From: Methyloversatilis sp. RAC08
GTDB taxonomy: Bacteria; Pseudomonadota; Gammaproteobacteria; Burkholderiales; Rhodocyclaceae
NCBI RefSeq assembly: GCF_001713355.1
Contig: NZ_CP016448.1
Location: 62,001 to 126,000 of the forward strand
Reading direction: 5' to 3'
Length of the DNA stretch: 64,000 nucleotides
Shown here in pieces: positions 24,078 through 32,308 of the stretch. A program made the translations under genes and the position numbers. Numbering within the stretch: the first letter of the stretch is position 1; every line of letters starts with the position of its first letter. The notes below the pieces were generated by a model. The model did no database searches and had not been told where the DNA came from. It saw only the letters and a program-made list of their open reading frames with translations.

Positions 24078-26867
24078 ATGTTCCACATCAAGCAACTCGA
24101 ACTGGTGCATTGGGATTTCTGGCGGCGCTTCACGCTGCCTCTCGATGCACAGATCATCACCATCGTCGGCCCGAATGGCTCGGGCAAGACCACGCTGCTC
24201 GATGCGCTGCGCACGCTGTTCGCACTGCGCTGTTCCGGCAAGCGCGACTTCCGGCGTTATGTGCGGCGCGGCGAGCACGACTTCGCATGGATACGCGCTG
24301 TCGTTGCCAACGTGGCCAGCGGCACCGGCAAGCGGCCCTTCTTTCCGTGCATCCACGACGAAGTGACGCTGGCCTGCCGCATCAAGCGCGCCGGTGGCGA
24401 CTGGACGCGCGACTACGCCATTCTCGACGGCAATGTCGCGATCGAAACGCTGGAATCCGGCGGCGAATGGACCGGCCTGCGCGACTACCAGAACCGACTC
24501 GCCTGGGGCGGGCTGACGCCGGCCATCGCCAAGGTGCTGTCGCTGGAACAGGGCGACACCGACAAGCTGTGCGAATACTCGCCGCGTGCCCTGCTCGATC
24601 TGGTGTTCGACGTGTTCGGCGACAAGGAGGTGCTGGACAACTACCAGGCCGCGCGCGAGGAACAGAAAGGCGCCGAGCGCGAACTCGAAGGCATCGGGCT
24701 CGACCTCGAGCGGCTGCGCGCGCAGGCCGAAGCCAAGCGCCTCGAAGCCGACAACTACCGGCAATGGAAGCAACATGCCGACGAGGTGCTGGCGCTGGAA
24801 ACCGAAATCGTGCCGCGGCTCGAAGTCGCCGAACTGACGCGCGACATGTCGAACGAGCGCGGCGATCTCGCCCGTCTGCGCGACGACCTGCGCTGGCTGG
24901 GCCGCGAGCAGGCCACGCTGACGGCGCGGCTGGCCGCGGTGACCGCCGAACGCGAGATGGCCGTCGCCGCGCTGGCCGAGGTGCGCGCCGACGAGCAGCA
25001 GGCGGAAGCCCGCCAGCTGGCGGCGCACGACGTGCTGCGCGATGTCGAGCGGCTGCTCGAAGAAGAACGCAAGCTGCGCGAGCGGGTGGCGACCGAACAC
25101 GGCGCCGACGCGCTGACGCTGGAGGCCGAGCACGCTGCAGCCGAAGCGCTGGCAGCGAAACTGGCGGGCGACGAGCGCGCGCTGGTGGCGCAGTTCGAAG
25201 ACAAGGCCGAACAGCTGCGCGCCGCACAGGAGCGCCGCGGCGCGCCGGGTGATGCCGAGGTGAGTGCCTTCCGGGCGAAGCTGGACGAAGCCGGCATCGC
25301 ACACCGCGTGCTGTCCGACGTGGTCGAGGTGACCGACGTCGCCTGGCAGGCCGCGCTCGAAGCGGTGCTGCGCCCCTATCGCCACCTGGTGCTGCTGGAA
25401 CGCGAAGACGACCGGCACGTCGCCTGGGCGATGGGCGAACAGGCGCGCTTTCGCCACTTCATCGTCGCCGAACGCGAAAGTGCGGCGAACGCGCGTGTCG
25501 GCTCGCTGGCTGAAGTCGTGCGCTTCGCTGCCGCAGTGCCGCGCTGGCTTGCAGACCTGCTGGGACGCATGCAGCGCGTAGACAGCGCCGATGGCGCGCG
25601 CCATCTGCCGCGCGACACCGAATGGATCACCCGCGACGGCTATCACCGCGAGCGGCGCGGCGCGCGCCATCTTGGCCGCCCGGCCGAATTCCACTTCGGC
25701 GAACTGGCCCGGCAGGCACGCATCGAGCAGCTGGGCCGCGACATCGCGGAACTCGATGCGGCACGCCGCGCACTCAGCCCCGAGCTGGACCGCGCACGCG
25801 AAAAGGTCAGCGCGGTGCGCGCCCGCCTGCTCGGCCTGCAGTCGGCCAGCCTGCTGGCACTGCGCAGCAACGAATTTGCGCAGGCGCGGGCGGCGCTGCC
25901 CGGTGCGCGTTCCAGCAGCGACCAGACCGGCACCGCGCGCGAGGCCGCCCGGCGCGAGGTCGAGCGCCTGCGCGAAAACCTGACCGGCATCGACACCGAA
26001 ATCGACCGGCGCCGGCGCGAGTTGAATGCAGTGGGTACGCGCCTGCGCGATCTGACGCAGCAACTGATGCCGCGCCGCACCGAACAGGCGCAGCGACTGG
26101 TGGCGCTGCGCTCACGCCGCCGCGGCATGCCGACGCACTGGCTCGACCCGCGCGAGCTGGCCCAGCTGGCCGAACGCTACGGCGACGCGCGCGCCGCGCG
26201 CCGGGAACTGGGTCGGCTGCGCGACCTGCTGGTGTCCGGCGACTGGGTCACCGACCCGTCGGCGCTGACGCTGCGCGACCGGCTCAAGGACGACCTTGCG
26301 CGGCGCGAACAGGACTTCGCCAGCCGCCAGGGCTACTGCGCCACCGCCCGCCGTCACACCGACGACGCCCGCGCCGCCTACATCGCCAAACTGCGCGCCA
26401 CCGTGCGCCAGTACGGCAAGAACCTGCGCGCGCTGGGCGAACTGGCCAACGTGGGTGTCGATTGCGGCGCGCCGCCGCTGGACAACGACGATCTGGCGCT
26501 CGCCCAGGCCGGACTGGACGTCAGTTTCGACTTCGACCGCAAGGGCGCGGTCGGGCTGAACGACGGCGAAGCGTCCGGCGGCCAGCAGGTGATGAAGTCG
26601 CTCATCCTGCTGATCGCGCTGCTGATGGACGACACGCGACCCGGCGGCTTCGTGTTCATCGATGAGCCATTCGCCCACCTGGACGTCGCCAACATCGACC
26701 GCGTCGGCCGCTTCCTCGGCGCCACCCGCGCGCAATACCTGATCACCACCCCGGTGACGCACAACGCCAATGTGTTCGCGCCCTCGCAGCTGACACTGAT
26801 CACCAGCAAGAAGTCACCCGCCGAAAGCTGGGCACCGCCGATCGGCATCCTGAAGCGCGCGAAGTAG
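24078..26867 (+). CDS. SMC-like ATPase (MksB-type condensin ATPase)
   Basis: 929 residues with split ATPase domains at both ends. The N-terminus has Walker A GPNGSGKTT (31-39). A first coiled coil (about 190-400, rich in Glu/Ala/Arg heptads) leads to a central hinge-like stretch (about 405-560, DVAWQAALEAVLRPYRHLVLLERE). A second coiled coil (about 565-720) follows, then the C-terminal head with the ABC signature SGGQ (833-836), Walker B FVFIDEP (858-864) and D-loop AHLD. Length fits MksB better than canonical SMC (about 1150) or MukB (about 1480). Predicted to extrude or hold DNA loops for chromosome organisation or plasmid defence. No MksG/JetD nuclease gene follows; the next gene is on the other strand. 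Confidence 0.85.
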   Translation: MFHIKQLELVHWDFWRRFTLPLDAQIITIVGPNGSGKTTLLDALRTLFALRCSGKRDFRRYVRRGEHDFAWIRAVVANVASGTGKRPFFPCIHDEVTLACRIKRAGGDWTRDYAILDGNVAIETLESGGEWTGLRDYQNRLAWGGLTPAIAKVLSLEQGDTDKLCEYSPRALLDLVFDVFGDKEVLDNYQAAREEQKGAERELEGIGLDLERLRAQAEAKRLEADNYRQWKQHADEVLALETEIVPRLEVAELTRDMSNERGDLARLRDDLRWLGREQATLTARLAAVTAEREMAVAALAEVRADEQQAEARQLAAHDVLRDVERLLEEERKLRERVATEHGADALTLEAEHAAAEALAAKLAGDERALVAQFEDKAEQLRAAQERRGAPGDAEVSAFRAKLDEAGIAHRVLSDVVEVTDVAWQAALEAVLRPYRHLVLLEREDDRHVAWAMGEQARFRHFIVAERESAANARVGSLAEVVRFAAAVPRWLADLLGRMQRVDSADGARHLPRDTEWITRDGYHRERRGARHLGRPAEFHFGELARQARIEQLGRDIAELDAARRALSPELDRAREKVSAVRARLLGLQSASLLALRSNEFAQARAALPGARSSSDQTGTAREAARREVERLRENLTGIDTEIDRRRRELNAVGTRLRDLTQQLMPRRTEQAQRLVALRSRRRGMPTHWLDPRELAQLAERYGDARAARRELGRLRDLLVSGDWVTDPSALTLRDRLKDDLARREQDFASRQGYCATARRHTDDARAAYIAKLRATVRQYGKNLRALGELANVGVDCGAPPLDNDDLALAQAGLDVSFDFDRKGAVGLNDGEASGGQQVMKSLILLIALLMDDTRPGGFVFIDEPFAHLDVANIDRVGRFLGATRAQYLITTPVTHNANVFAPSQLTLITSKKSPAESWAPPIGILKRAK

Positions 26868-26911
26868 CGCCTGGGGGATCAGAATCTTCAGGTCAGGACG
26901 CTGTGGAGGCG

Positions 26912-26991
26912 GCCTGCGGAAAGTATCGCCTGCGGACAGCATCACCTGCGGACAGCATCACCTGTGGGCAGCATCACCTGTGAGCAGCATC
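26912..26991. repeat. Five tandem 16-bp units
   Basis: Five imperfect copies of a 16-bp unit such as ACCTGCGGACAGCATC, running straight into the REP-like element at 26995. The unit's end (CCTGTGGG) matches the start of that element's arm, so the array seems to have grown from its edge. Downstream of the SMC-like gene; no gene is visible in 26868-27172. Confidence 0.85.
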
Positions 26992-26994
26992 ACC

Positions 26995-27077
26995 TGTGGG
27001 AGCGGCGGCCTCGCCGCGATACGCTCTCTGCACAGCGATGGTCGCAGCACGATCGCGGCGAGGCCGCCGCTCCCACA
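26995..27077. repeat. 83-bp REP-like element, copy A
   Basis: Perfect 26-bp inverted arms at 26995-27020 (TGTGGGAGCGGCGGCCTCGC...) and 27052-27077 with a 31-bp loop. Nearly the same element lies at 31310-31392 in reverse orientation, including the loop. It is between the convergent SMC-like and histidine-kinase genes and may end transcription from both. Confidence 0.9.
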
Positions 27078-27124
27078 AGGTAGCTCCCACAAGGTGGCTC
27101 CCACAAGGTGGCTCCACAGGGTAG
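27070..27124. repeat. Tandem 14-bp units at the right edge of the REP-like element
   Basis: Three copies of a CTCCCACAAGGTRG unit and a shortened fourth (CTCCACAGGGTAG). The unit begins with the last bases of the right arm (CTCCCACA), so this is local expansion of the element's end. Confidence 0.85.
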
Positions 27125-27172
27125 CCACCGCACGACCGCCTCACTGAGCGTGACTGCGGTCTCTGTGCCGCC

Positions 27173-29755
27173 TCACTCCGCCTGACCCGTCGACGCCCGG
27201 ACGAGCGGAACATAAGGCAGTCTGAACTCGGCAGTGGTACCGACGCCGGGCGCGCTGCGCACGTCGATGCGGCCGCGCATCAGCTCGGCCATGCGCTTGC
27301 TGATCGCCAGCCCGAGACCGCTGCCGCCGAAACGTCGGGTGGTCGAGCCGTCACCCTGCTGGAACGGATTGAACAGCTGCTCGAGCTGCGGTGCGGTCAT
27401 GCCGATGCCGGTATCGGTCACCGCGAATGCGAGCTGCCCGTCCTGCAGCGACGCCGACAGCACGACGCAGCCGCGCTCGGTGTACTTGACCGCATTCGAC
27501 AGCAGATTGAACAGCACCTGCCCGATGCGGATCGGGTCGCCAAGGCAGGTGTCGGGCAGGTCCGCCGCCCGTTCGACCCGCAACTCGAGCCCCTTTGCCT
27601 GCGCGAGGACCTGCACCAGATCCACTGCGTGTTCGATGACCTCGTGCAGATCGACCGACACCTGTTCCATCACCAGCTTGCCGGCTTCGATCTTCGAAAA
27701 GTCGAGCACATCCTCGATGACACCGAGCAGCCGGATGCCCGACGCCTGGATCTTCTCGAAGGCCTCGCGCGATTTGTCTATGTTGCGGTGGTTGCGCAGG
27801 CCTATCTCGGCGAACCCGAGCACACCGTTGAGTGGCGTGCGTATTTCATGGCTCATGTTGGCGATGAATTCGCTGCGCATGCGCGCCAGTTGCTCGGCGG
27901 CCGCCAGTGCGCGCTCGCCAGCCCGCGCCGCGGCGTGCTGAGCGCTCATGTCGACAAAGCTGATGACGGCGCCGGTGATGTCGCCGCGCTGCACCACGGG
28001 ATGCACCTCATACATGACCGGAATGGCATGTCCATCGGCGTGCCAATACACCTCGTCGTCGACGCGCAGTTTGCTGCCCGACACCAGCGCGCTGTGACTC
28101 GGGCATTCTCCCAGCGGGTAGGGCGAGCCATCGGGTCGGCTGTGGTGGAACAGCGCATGGCCCGAGGTGCCGATCAACCTGTCGGCCGGATAGCCCAGCA
28201 TGCTGCAGGTCGCCGGGTTGACGAAGGTGATGATGCCCTGTGTATCCACGCCGAACAGACCGGCCGCGCTCGACTGCACGATGTGCATGGCGCGTGCCTC
28301 GGTGTCGATCAGCTCGGCGGTGCGTTGCGCGACCAGATCTTCCAGGTTGCGGCGGTGCTGCTCCAGTTCGATTTCGCTGCGTTTGCGTTCGCTGATGTCA
28401 CGCCCCACCTCGACCATGGCGCGCCGCTGCTGTGCGTCGTCGAACAGCGGCACACGGATCACTTCATGCCAGGTCGGCCGGCCATCGGCATCGACGCCGT
28501 GCTCTTCGGTGCGCGATGGTCCTGCGGCGGCCCATGCAGCGTCCTCGTACGCACGCACCACCGCCAGCCGATGGGCCAGTTCCGGGTGTCGGGCAATCAG
28601 TTCAGCATCGGTGCAGCCCTGCCAGTCATCGGCTCCGAGTCCGAAATTCCGCAGACATACACTGTTGGCCATCAGCCAGCGGTCGTTGGCATCCTTGAAG
28701 CGGATCGAATCGGGCACCACTTCGATCAGCGTCTGCAGTTGCGCCTTGCGCTCGGCGAGCGCCCGGCCGCTGCGTTCGGCATCCCCGATCTTGCGCAGCA
28801 GGCCACCGCCAAGCAGCGCCGACAGCAGTGCAAAACCGCCCGCCAGACCGAAGGCGACCCTTACTTCGTCATCCCAGGACGCCAGGTAATCGTCGCTCGC
28901 GGTGGCGGCGACAACCACCATCGGCACGCTTTCCATGCGCCGCAAGGTCACGATGCGTTCGTAACCGTCGGCGCCGACCGGTGTGTAGTAGGTCGTGACG
29001 CGCGCGCCCTCGCTGTAAAGCTTCATCATTTCGGGCGATACACCACGATTCCCGATCTGGCCGGCCGGCTTGTCCGGAATCGGCGGCTGGCGAGCGATCA
29101 GACCAAGTTCGGCATCACGCAATATCAGCGTGCCGTACGTACCGAGATCATAGCGACCGAGCACTTCGGAAAAATGGTCCACGGTAATGGGCGCCGCTAT
29201 CACCCCGGCGAAGCGACCATCCGGATGGTTGTAGCGCAGCGTGAACGCCACGATGTACTTCTGCGCGACGCGGCCGAGGATCGGGTTCGTCACCCGTATC
29301 GCGTCCCCGGCCTGTTCGCGGTGCCAGGCGAAGTAGTCGCGGTCCGACCAGCTGGCGCGCACGGTGTCGCTGACGCCCCTGCCCAGAATGACAACGCCTT
29401 CGGCGTCGGCCACGCGAAACGACTCCAGCTCGGGCAGGCGGTCAGCATGGCGCTCGAGCATCCTGTTCATCTGCGGTACGTCGATACGGCCATCGGCCAG
29501 ATCGCGCTCGAGCTCATCCGCGACAACGCGCAGTGCGAATTCGATCTTGCCGATGCTGTTCGACAGCGTCTGCTCGAGCGCGATTGCGACGTTCTGGGTC
29601 ATCGATTCCGCTTCCAGTTCGTGCTGCGTGCGGCTTTGCAGCACCGAATGCACGGACAGTGCGAGCACCAGTACGTTGAAAACGACCAGAGCCCCGATCA
29701 GCCGGAGGCGAAGGGCGCGTGACGGGGCTCCGGGATTGAGCGCAATGCCGCTCAC
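27173..29755 (-). CDS. Membrane-bound PAS sensor histidine kinase
   Basis: 860 residues. TM1 at about 17-40, a periplasmic Cache-like sensor (about 45-295, with a region typical of dCache: RVADAEGVVILGRGVSDTVRASWSDRDYFAWH), and TM2 at about 305-325. Then two PAS domains (about 340-450 and 490-600), a HisKA domain with His636 in FIANMSHEIRTPLNG, and a HATPase domain (N-box NLLSNAVKY, G boxes DTGIGM and GGSGLGL). It has no receiver domain and no adjacent regulator, so its output partner is unknown. The extracellular Cache domain suggests sensing of a small organic molecule. Confidence 0.92.
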   Translation of the reverse strand: MSGIALNPGAPSRALRLRLIGALVVFNVLVLALSVHSVLQSRTQHELEAESMTQNVAIALEQTLSNSIGKIEFALRVVADELERDLADGRIDVPQMNRMLERHADRLPELESFRVADAEGVVILGRGVSDTVRASWSDRDYFAWHREQAGDAIRVTNPILGRVAQKYIVAFTLRYNHPDGRFAGVIAAPITVDHFSEVLGRYDLGTYGTLILRDAELGLIARQPPIPDKPAGQIGNRGVSPEMMKLYSEGARVTTYYTPVGADGYERIVTLRRMESVPMVVVAATASDDYLASWDDEVRVAFGLAGGFALLSALLGGGLLRKIGDAERSGRALAERKAQLQTLIEVVPDSIRFKDANDRWLMANSVCLRNFGLGADDWQGCTDAELIARHPELAHRLAVVRAYEDAAWAAAGPSRTEEHGVDADGRPTWHEVIRVPLFDDAQQRRAMVEVGRDISERKRSEIELEQHRRNLEDLVAQRTAELIDTEARAMHIVQSSAAGLFGVDTQGIITFVNPATCSMLGYPADRLIGTSGHALFHHSRPDGSPYPLGECPSHSALVSGSKLRVDDEVYWHADGHAIPVMYEVHPVVQRGDITGAVISFVDMSAQHAAARAGERALAAAEQLARMRSEFIANMSHEIRTPLNGVLGFAEIGLRNHRNIDKSREAFEKIQASGIRLLGVIEDVLDFSKIEAGKLVMEQVSVDLHEVIEHAVDLVQVLAQAKGLELRVERAADLPDTCLGDPIRIGQVLFNLLSNAVKYTERGCVVLSASLQDGQLAFAVTDTGIGMTAPQLEQLFNPFQQGDGSTTRRFGGSGLGLAISKRMAELMRGRIDVRSAPGVGTTAEFRLPYVPLVRASTGQAE

Positions 29756-29962
29756 CCTTCAAACTTTCTATGCCGGACCGCGGCGCCTGGCCGGGCAGTG
29801 AAAACCCGGCCCGGGACGTCTGCCGCAAGACAATGGAAATGCCGCACCGCACGAAAACCAGGAGAACAAGACCGGCGGGAAGAATACGCCCTTGTGCATA
29901 GACTGACACATTGAATGCACGGTCTATTGATCTACGCTTACCTTTCTCGCAGACGAGACGGT

Positions 29963-30361
29963 TCAGCGTCGCCAGGCGGCCCAGGCCAGCACCAGCCAGC
30001 CAGCAATGAACGCCAGCCCGCCCAGCGGCGTCACCGCGCCGAGGCCGCGCAGTCCGGTCAGCGCGAGCGCGTAAAGACTGCCGCTGAACAGCAGCAGACC
30101 GACGACCATCAGCCAGCCGGCCACGCGCAGCGCACGGCTGTCCGGTCGATGCAGCGTCAGCACGCCGATCAGACCCAGCGCAAGCGCATGCCAGAAATGG
30201 TATTGCACGGCGGTTTGCCACACGACGAGCAGATCGGGCGTCAACCTCGCCTTCAGCGCATGCGCGCCGAAGGCGCCGGTCATCACGGCCAGTGCACCGG
30301 CCAGCGCGGCCAGCGTCAGCGTGCGCCGCGCAGCGGGGTTCAAGTCGGGTTGCGTATACAT
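29963..30361 (-). CDS. DUF423 family membrane protein
   Basis: 132 residues with four hydrophobic segments. The DUF423 hallmark is plain: LAALAGALAVMTGAFGAHALK near the N-terminus and VQYHFWHALALGLIGVL, then GSLYALALTG. Function of the family is not established. Start taken at ATG 30361 (MYTQPDLNP). Downstream of and in the same direction as the methyltransferase gene (54-bp gap). Confidence 0.88.
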   Translation of the reverse strand: MYTQPDLNPAARRTLTLAALAGALAVMTGAFGAHALKARLTPDLLVVWQTAVQYHFWHALALGLIGVLTLHRPDSRALRVAGWLMVVGLLLFSGSLYALALTGLRGLGAVTPLGGLAFIAGWLVLAWAAWRR

Positions 30362-30415
30362 ATATGCGGTGTGGGTGGATAAAGCGCCTTTCGGCGAGCG
30401 CACGGACGAAACAGC

Positions 30416-31135
30416 TCAGCGCGTCTTGCGGAACACCACCACATGCTGCCACGGCAGACCGGTTTCGGTACGCACCCATTCCAGCGCGTGGGCGGCTGCC
30501 TCGCGCCGGATCTGCGCCTCGCTCATCTTGTGCAGCGGCTTGATCGGCACGGCAGGGTCTTCCGCCTTGTACTCGACGAACACCACTTCGCCGCCCGGCT
30601 TGAGTGCCTGCAGCACGCTGGCCAGCACCTCATACGGGTAGGTCAGCTCATGGTAAACGTCCACCATCACTGCCAGATCGACCGACTGCGGCGGCAGATT
30701 GACGTCGGTTTCGCTGCCCAGACGCGGTTCGATGTTCTTCAGCCCGTTGCGCCTGACCAGCCGATCGAGCACCTCGATCATCTGCGGCTGCACGTCCACC
30801 GCCAGCACCTTGCCGCCGGGCGCCACGAGCCCGGCGATGCGCCGCGACAGGTAGCCGGTACCGGCGCCGATGTCCGCCACCACCATGCCCGGCTTCAGCG
30901 CCAGCGCCATCAGCAGCAGATCGGTGCGCTCTTCCTGCGCCCGCTCGCTGCGCTCCAGCCAGCCCGCACCCTGCCAACCCATCACCGCCGAAATCTCGCG
31001 CCCCATATACACCTTGCCAATGCCGTCACGGCTCGGCGAACGCTCGACATAGCGTTCCGATTGCGCCGCGACGGGCGCCGCCGCAGCGCCGATCAGCAAC
31101 GCACAGGTGAAGAACAGGGCAGGAAGACGGGTCAT
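30416..31135 (-). CDS. Exported class I SAM-dependent methyltransferase-like protein
   Basis: 239 residues from the ATG at 31135 (MTRLPALFF). It has a clear signal peptide (about 1-24, ending VAAQS), followed by a Rossmann methyltransferase core: motif I VADIGAGTGYLSRRIA, acidic strand LAVDVQPQM and VDLAVMVDVYHEL. SAM is cytoplasmic, so an exported methyltransferase is puzzling; the family is nevertheless repeatedly found with a signal sequence in proteobacteria. Substrate unknown. The frame is open far upstream through repeat DNA; I discard that part because it is repeat-derived. Confidence 0.82.
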   Translation of the reverse strand: MTRLPALFFTCALLIGAAAAPVAAQSERYVERSPSRDGIGKVYMGREISAVMGWQGAGWLERSERAQEERTDLLLMALALKPGMVVADIGAGTGYLSRRIAGLVAPGGKVLAVDVQPQMIEVLDRLVRRNGLKNIEPRLGSETDVNLPPQSVDLAVMVDVYHELTYPYEVLASVLQALKPGGEVVFVEYKAEDPAVPIKPLHKMSEAQIRREAAAHALEWVRTETGLPWQHVVVFRKTR

Positions 31136-31227
31136 GGCACTCGCACCGATGGATGAACGCGTTCTGCTGAGTGAAAACCGCGGCAGAAGTTCGATGCGTG
31201 GGCACATGTACGTAGTCGGAACCGCGT

Positions 31228-31323
31228 CGTGTGGGAGCGGCGGCTTGTGGGGGTGCTGGCTTGTGGGAGCGGCGGCTTGTGGGAGCGGCGGCTTGTGGGA
31301 GCGGCGGCTTGTGGGAGCGGCGG
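31228..31323. repeat. Tandem 16-bp array leading into REP-like copy B
   Basis: Six units of CTTGTGGGAGCGGCGG (the first has CG instead of CT, the second is a GGGGTGCTGG variant). The last unit is the left arm of the REP-like element. This is in the 500-bp gap between the divergent methyltransferase and PEP-CTERM genes; 31393-31635 beyond it shows no gene. Confidence 0.88.
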
Positions 31324-31392
31324 CCTCGCCGCGATCGTGCCGCGACCATCGTTGTACAGAGTGCGTATCGCGGCGAGGCCGCCGCTCCCACA
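31310..31392. repeat. 83-bp REP-like element, copy B (inverted relative to copy A)
   Basis: Arms 31310-31335 and 31367-31392 are exact inverted repeats and the same sequence as copy A's. The loop of copy B read in reverse complement (ACGCACTCTG...GGTCGCGGCACG) closely matches the loop of copy A, so these are one mobile-type element in opposite orientations. Confidence 0.9.
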
Positions 31393-31635
31393 GGGGTCGC
31401 GCGCACAGGCCGCCGCTCAGCAGGAGAGCCGGGTGCAAGGCGACGTGGTTCGCTGACGCGCAGCTGCAGCACGATGGCTGGGCTTTATAGACTGTCGACG
31501 CCCTTTACACTGATCGGGTGCCCCGGTCGGCCTGTCCCGCGCAGCGCCCCGCGCGGCAAGGCATTGCCCGGCATGGCCTTTAATGGCACGTTGAATGCTT
31601 GGGCTCGTCCAGTCGCCTCAACCCGGAGCCCACCC

Positions 31636-32184
31636 ATGCCCATCCGCCACCTGCTCGCCGCCACCGCCGCGGCCTTTGCGCTAACCGCTGCCCCCGTTCA
31701 GGCCGAACTGCTGTCCGGCGATACCGGGCCGGTCGAGGAACCGACCCTGATCTACATCGGCATGGACAGTTTCAATTTCGAATTCGAATGGAGCGTCAAT
31801 ACATCTGACCGCGCCTATCTGTACGGTCGCGGAAACGACATTGCAGTGGCGCCCGGTGTGACGACGGTCGAACAGATCGGTGATGCCTCGCTGCTGGATT
31901 TCACGACCACCTTCGTCGGTCCGCTGTGCGACGCCGCGTGTGCGGCCAACGGTGTTGGCGACTTCATCGTGCTGCGGCGCGACGGCTCGTATGGCGCGTT
32001 CCGTATCGACGACATCATCTACAACGGCGGCGACCCCACCCTCGGCACGCTGAGCGGTACCTGGTGGATACAGCTCGACGGCACGTCGCAGTTCGCGCCG
32101 CCCGTTCCCGAGCCTGGAAGCTGGGCCATGCTGCTGGGCGGCATCGCGCTGATAGGTGCCGCCGTCCGCCGCCGGGCGTCCTGA
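31636..32184 (+). CDS. PEP-CTERM sorting domain protein
   Basis: 182 residues. Signal peptide (MPIRHLLAATAAAFALTAAPVQA) and a C-terminal PEP-CTERM tripartite signal: VPEPGSWAMLLGGIALIGAAVRRRAS, i.e. PEP motif, hydrophobic helix and basic tail. The signal is recognised by exosortase (EpsH/XrtA class), which cleaves and anchors the protein; such proteins are usually tied to extracellular polysaccharide. The mature part (about 135 residues) contains two Cys (LCDAAC) and no known domain. Confidence 0.88.
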   Translation: MPIRHLLAATAAAFALTAAPVQAELLSGDTGPVEEPTLIYIGMDSFNFEFEWSVNTSDRAYLYGRGNDIAVAPGVTTVEQIGDASLLDFTTTFVGPLCDAACAANGVGDFIVLRRDGSYGAFRIDDIIYNGGDPTLGTLSGTWWIQLDGTSQFAPPVPEPGSWAMLLGGIALIGAAVRRRAS

Positions 32185-32247
32185 AGCCATACATCCCGAC
32201 CGACCACCCGGCGCAAAGAGACCACGGCGAGCCCTCAAGCGCAGGGA

Positions 32248-32302
32248 TGTGGGAGCGACGGCCCCGTCGCGATCAGTGCCGTGACCATCGTTGTGCAGAG
32301 GG
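32248..32302. repeat. REP-like element, truncated copy C
   Basis: A diverged left arm (TGTGGGAGCGACGGCCCCGT...) and most of the loop (GTGACCATCGTTGTGCAGAG) in the orientation of copy B, but the right arm is missing; the sequence runs into the 3' end of fumC instead. Only about 85-90% like copy B. Confidence 0.8.
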
Positions 32303-32308
32303 CACAGC

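Noticed and set aside
23211-26063. 950-codon minus-strand frame opposite the E- and SMC-like genes
   Set aside because: His/Gln/Arg-rich antisense of coiled-coil coding DNA. The plus strand has Walker motifs.
24078-26867. Complete Wadjet (JetABCD) system
   Set aside because: No JetD/MksG-type nuclease gene is present next to the three subunits, so the full defence operon cannot be claimed.
26912-27124. CRISPR array downstream of the SMC-like gene
   Set aside because: Direct tandem units of 14-16 bp without spacers; a REP-edge expansion.
31107-31490. Overlapping frames rich in CGSGGLWERRL repeats
   Set aside because: Translation of the 16-bp tandem REP array in several frames, not a protein repeat.
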